A DNA stretch of 14,228 nt from Flectobacillus sp049240685 (GTDB lineage Bacteria; Bacteroidota; Bacteroidia; Cytophagales; Spirosomataceae), in contig NZ_JBMLSD010000084.1 of assembly GCF_049240685.1 (NCBI RefSeq), positions 1-14,228 on the forward strand, read 5' to 3'. This document shows positions 12,860 through 14,228 of the stretch, one piece after another. The position numbers were made by a program, and so were the translations under genes. The notes beneath the pieces are model-generated. The model did not search any database and had not been told where the DNA came from. It saw only the letters and a list, made by a program, of their open reading frames with translations. The stretch's first letter is position 1; every line of letters begins with the position of its first letter.

Positions 12860-14228
12860 ATGAAAAAAAGTAATGAGGTAGCGCCTTCGACAGAAGCTAT
12901 CAGCCGTAGTCCTTTTCCAAATTCTCGTAAGATTTATGTGCCAGGCGCCTTGCACAATATTCAGGTGGCTATGCGTGAAATCAGTTTGACGGATACCAAA
13001 ATTTCTGGTAACATTTTTACTAAAAACCCTTCGGTAGCAGTTTATGACACTTCTGGTCCTTATACCGACCCGAATATTGAAATTGACGTAAGAAAAGGTC
13101 TTCCAAAGCTTCGTGAAGAATGGATTATTGCCCGTGGTGATACTGAGCAGTTAGATGCCATTAGTTCTGAATACGGACAAGAGCGCTTGAATATGAGGTC
13201 ATTAGATGAACTTAGATTCAACTATTTGGCTAAACCAAGAAAAGCAAAAACTGGACAAAATGTAACGCAATTGCACTATGCCAAGAAGGGTATTATTACC
13301 CCAGAAATGGAATACATTGCGATTCGTGAAAATCAAAAAATAGAATCTTTACAAAGCTTAGGTCATCAGCACGAAGGCTACAGCTTTGGAGCTAATACAC
13401 CAAAAGGCGCAATTACACCTGAGTTTGTACGTGAAGAAATCGCCGCTGGACGCGCCATTATTCCTGCCAATATCAATCACCCCGAGAGCGAGCCAATGAT
13501 TATTGGACGGAATTTTTTGGTAAAAATCAATGCCAACATTGGTAACTCGGCCGTAAGTTCAAGCATCGAAGAAGAAGTCGAAAAAGCCGTCTGGGCTTGT
13601 CGCTGGGGCGCAGATACTATCATGGATTTGTCGACTGGCAAAAATATTCATGAAACCCGTGAGTGGATTATCCGAAATTCACCAGTACCAATCGGAACTG
13701 TGCCAATTTATCAAGCACTTGAAAAAGTTGGTGGAAAAGCCGAAGATTTGACTTGGGAGCTATTTAGAGATACGCTTATCGAACAAGCTGAGCAAGGAGT
13801 TGACTATTTTACGATACATGCAGGCGTGCTATTACGCTATGTGCCACTTACGGCCAAACGTGTAACAGGAATTGTATCTCGTGGAGGCAGTATCATGGCA
13901 AAATGGTGTTTGGCGCATCATAAAGAAAACTTCTTGTACACCCATTTTGAGGAAATCTGCGAAATCATGAAAGCGTATGACGTGAGCTTCTCATTGGGCG
14001 ACGGACTTCGCCCGGGAAGTATTGCCGATGCCAATGATGCCGCACAATTTGCCGAACTTGAAACACTTGGCGAGTTGACCAAAATCGCTTGGAAACATGA
14101 TATTCAGGTCATGATTGAAGGGCCTGGGCACGTACCAATGCACATGATTAAAGAAAATATGGACAAGCAACTAAAAGAATGTCATGAAGCCCCATTCTAC
14201 ACGCTTGGACCATTGACGACCGACATTG
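12860..14228 (+). CDS. thiC: phosphomethylpyrimidine synthase ThiC, 3'-truncated by window end
   Basis: The first 456 codons of a radical-SAM enzyme of usually about 600-630 residues that rearranges aminoimidazole ribotide into the thiamine pyrimidine HMP-P (EC 4.1.99.17). Reading from the ATG at 12860 (MKKSNEVAPSTEAISRSPFP) the frame is open to the window end. Recognisable ThiC segments are SGPYTDP (65-71), a VDVRKG-like IDVRKGLP, RNFLVKINANIGNSA (217-231), MDLSTGKNIHETREWI (255-270), VPIYQALEK (281-289), DYFTIHAGV, GDGLRPGSIADANDAAQFAE (380-399) and EGPGHVPMH (420-428). The C-terminal CxxCxxxxC [4Fe-4S] motif lies beyond the window. An ATG at 12835 runs into a stop after 12 codons. It is controlled by the TPP riboswitch together with thiS. 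Confidence 0.97.
   Translation, partial: MKKSNEVAPSTEAISRSPFPNSRKIYVPGALHNIQVAMREISLTDTKISGNIFTKNPSVAVYDTSGPYTDPNIEIDVRKGLPKLREEWIIARGDTEQLDAISSEYGQERLNMRSLDELRFNYLAKPRKAKTGQNVTQLHYAKKGIITPEMEYIAIRENQKIESLQSLGHQHEGYSFGANTPKGAITPEFVREEIAAGRAIIPANINHPESEPMIIGRNFLVKINANIGNSAVSSSIEEEVEKAVWACRWGADTIMDLSTGKNIHETREWIIRNSPVPIGTVPIYQALEKVGGKAEDLTWELFRDTLIEQAEQGVDYFTIHAGVLLRYVPLTAKRVTGIVSRGGSIMAKWCLAHHKENFLYTHFEEICEIMKAYDVSFSLGDGLRPGSIADANDAAQFAELETLGELTKIAWKHDIQVMIEGPGHVPMHMIKENMDKQLKECHEAPFYTLGPLTTDI

Noticed and set aside
12835..12873. Alternative upstream ATG for thiC
   Set aside because: That frame stops after 12 codons; the ThiC frame opens with the ATG at 12860.

Overview
The window looks like the chromosome of a low-GC member of the Bacteroidota, most likely a Cytophagales-type bacterium. 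This is an inference from three things: several TAnnTTTG promoter -7 boxes, A-rich leaders with no clear Shine-Dalgarno sequences, and the gene families present (M28 peptidase with a C-terminal beta domain, Rpn-type protein tail, small coiled-coil proteins typical of the phylum). It is mostly housekeeping metabolism separated by unusually repeat-rich intergenic DNA. No tRNA, rRNA, CRISPR array, transposase or prophage gene was seen.

Layout. (1) 1-300: the 3' end of an Rpn-like gene whose tail is built from 24-bp tandem repeats, closed by a hairpin terminator shared with the convergent gene. (2) 317-3121, minus strand: a secreted M28 zinc peptidase and a eukaryotic-type NADP isocitrate dehydrogenase (icd), which has its own terminator and -7 box. 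(3) 3122-5031, plus strand: a palindromic intergenic repeat, a small GNAT acetyltransferase, and purU. (4) 5032-6720: a tandem-domain universal stress protein on the minus strand, divergent from a small thioredoxin-fold protein without a CxxC motif. (5) 6721-8796: a 519-bp repeat-bearing spacer and an exported L,D-transpeptidase of the YcbB/LdtD architecture. (6) 8797-10593: a second copy of the palindromic repeat modules, then three tandem paralogues of an uncharacterised ~125-140 aa helical protein. (7) 10594-12068: a 185-bp MITE-like element with perfect 28-bp terminal inverted repeats and an internal 21-bp-stem terminator, then a D-lactate dehydrogenase on the minus strand. (8) 12250-14228, plus strand: a TPP riboswitch leading into thiS and thiC, the latter cut by the window end.

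How the genes fit together. The thi genes form a thiamine-pyrophosphate-controlled operon: ThiC makes the pyrimidine moiety and ThiS carries sulfur for the thiazole. icd, ldhA and purU are central and one-carbon metabolism genes, each apparently transcribed alone. The most novel material is the gap-free three-member paralogue cluster with conserved His/Glu positions (9187-10593) and the set of non-coding repeats (3383-3536, 8819-9004, three degenerate units at 5236-6982, and 10800-10984). None of the repeats carries a transposase, so they are probably non-autonomous or relic elements.
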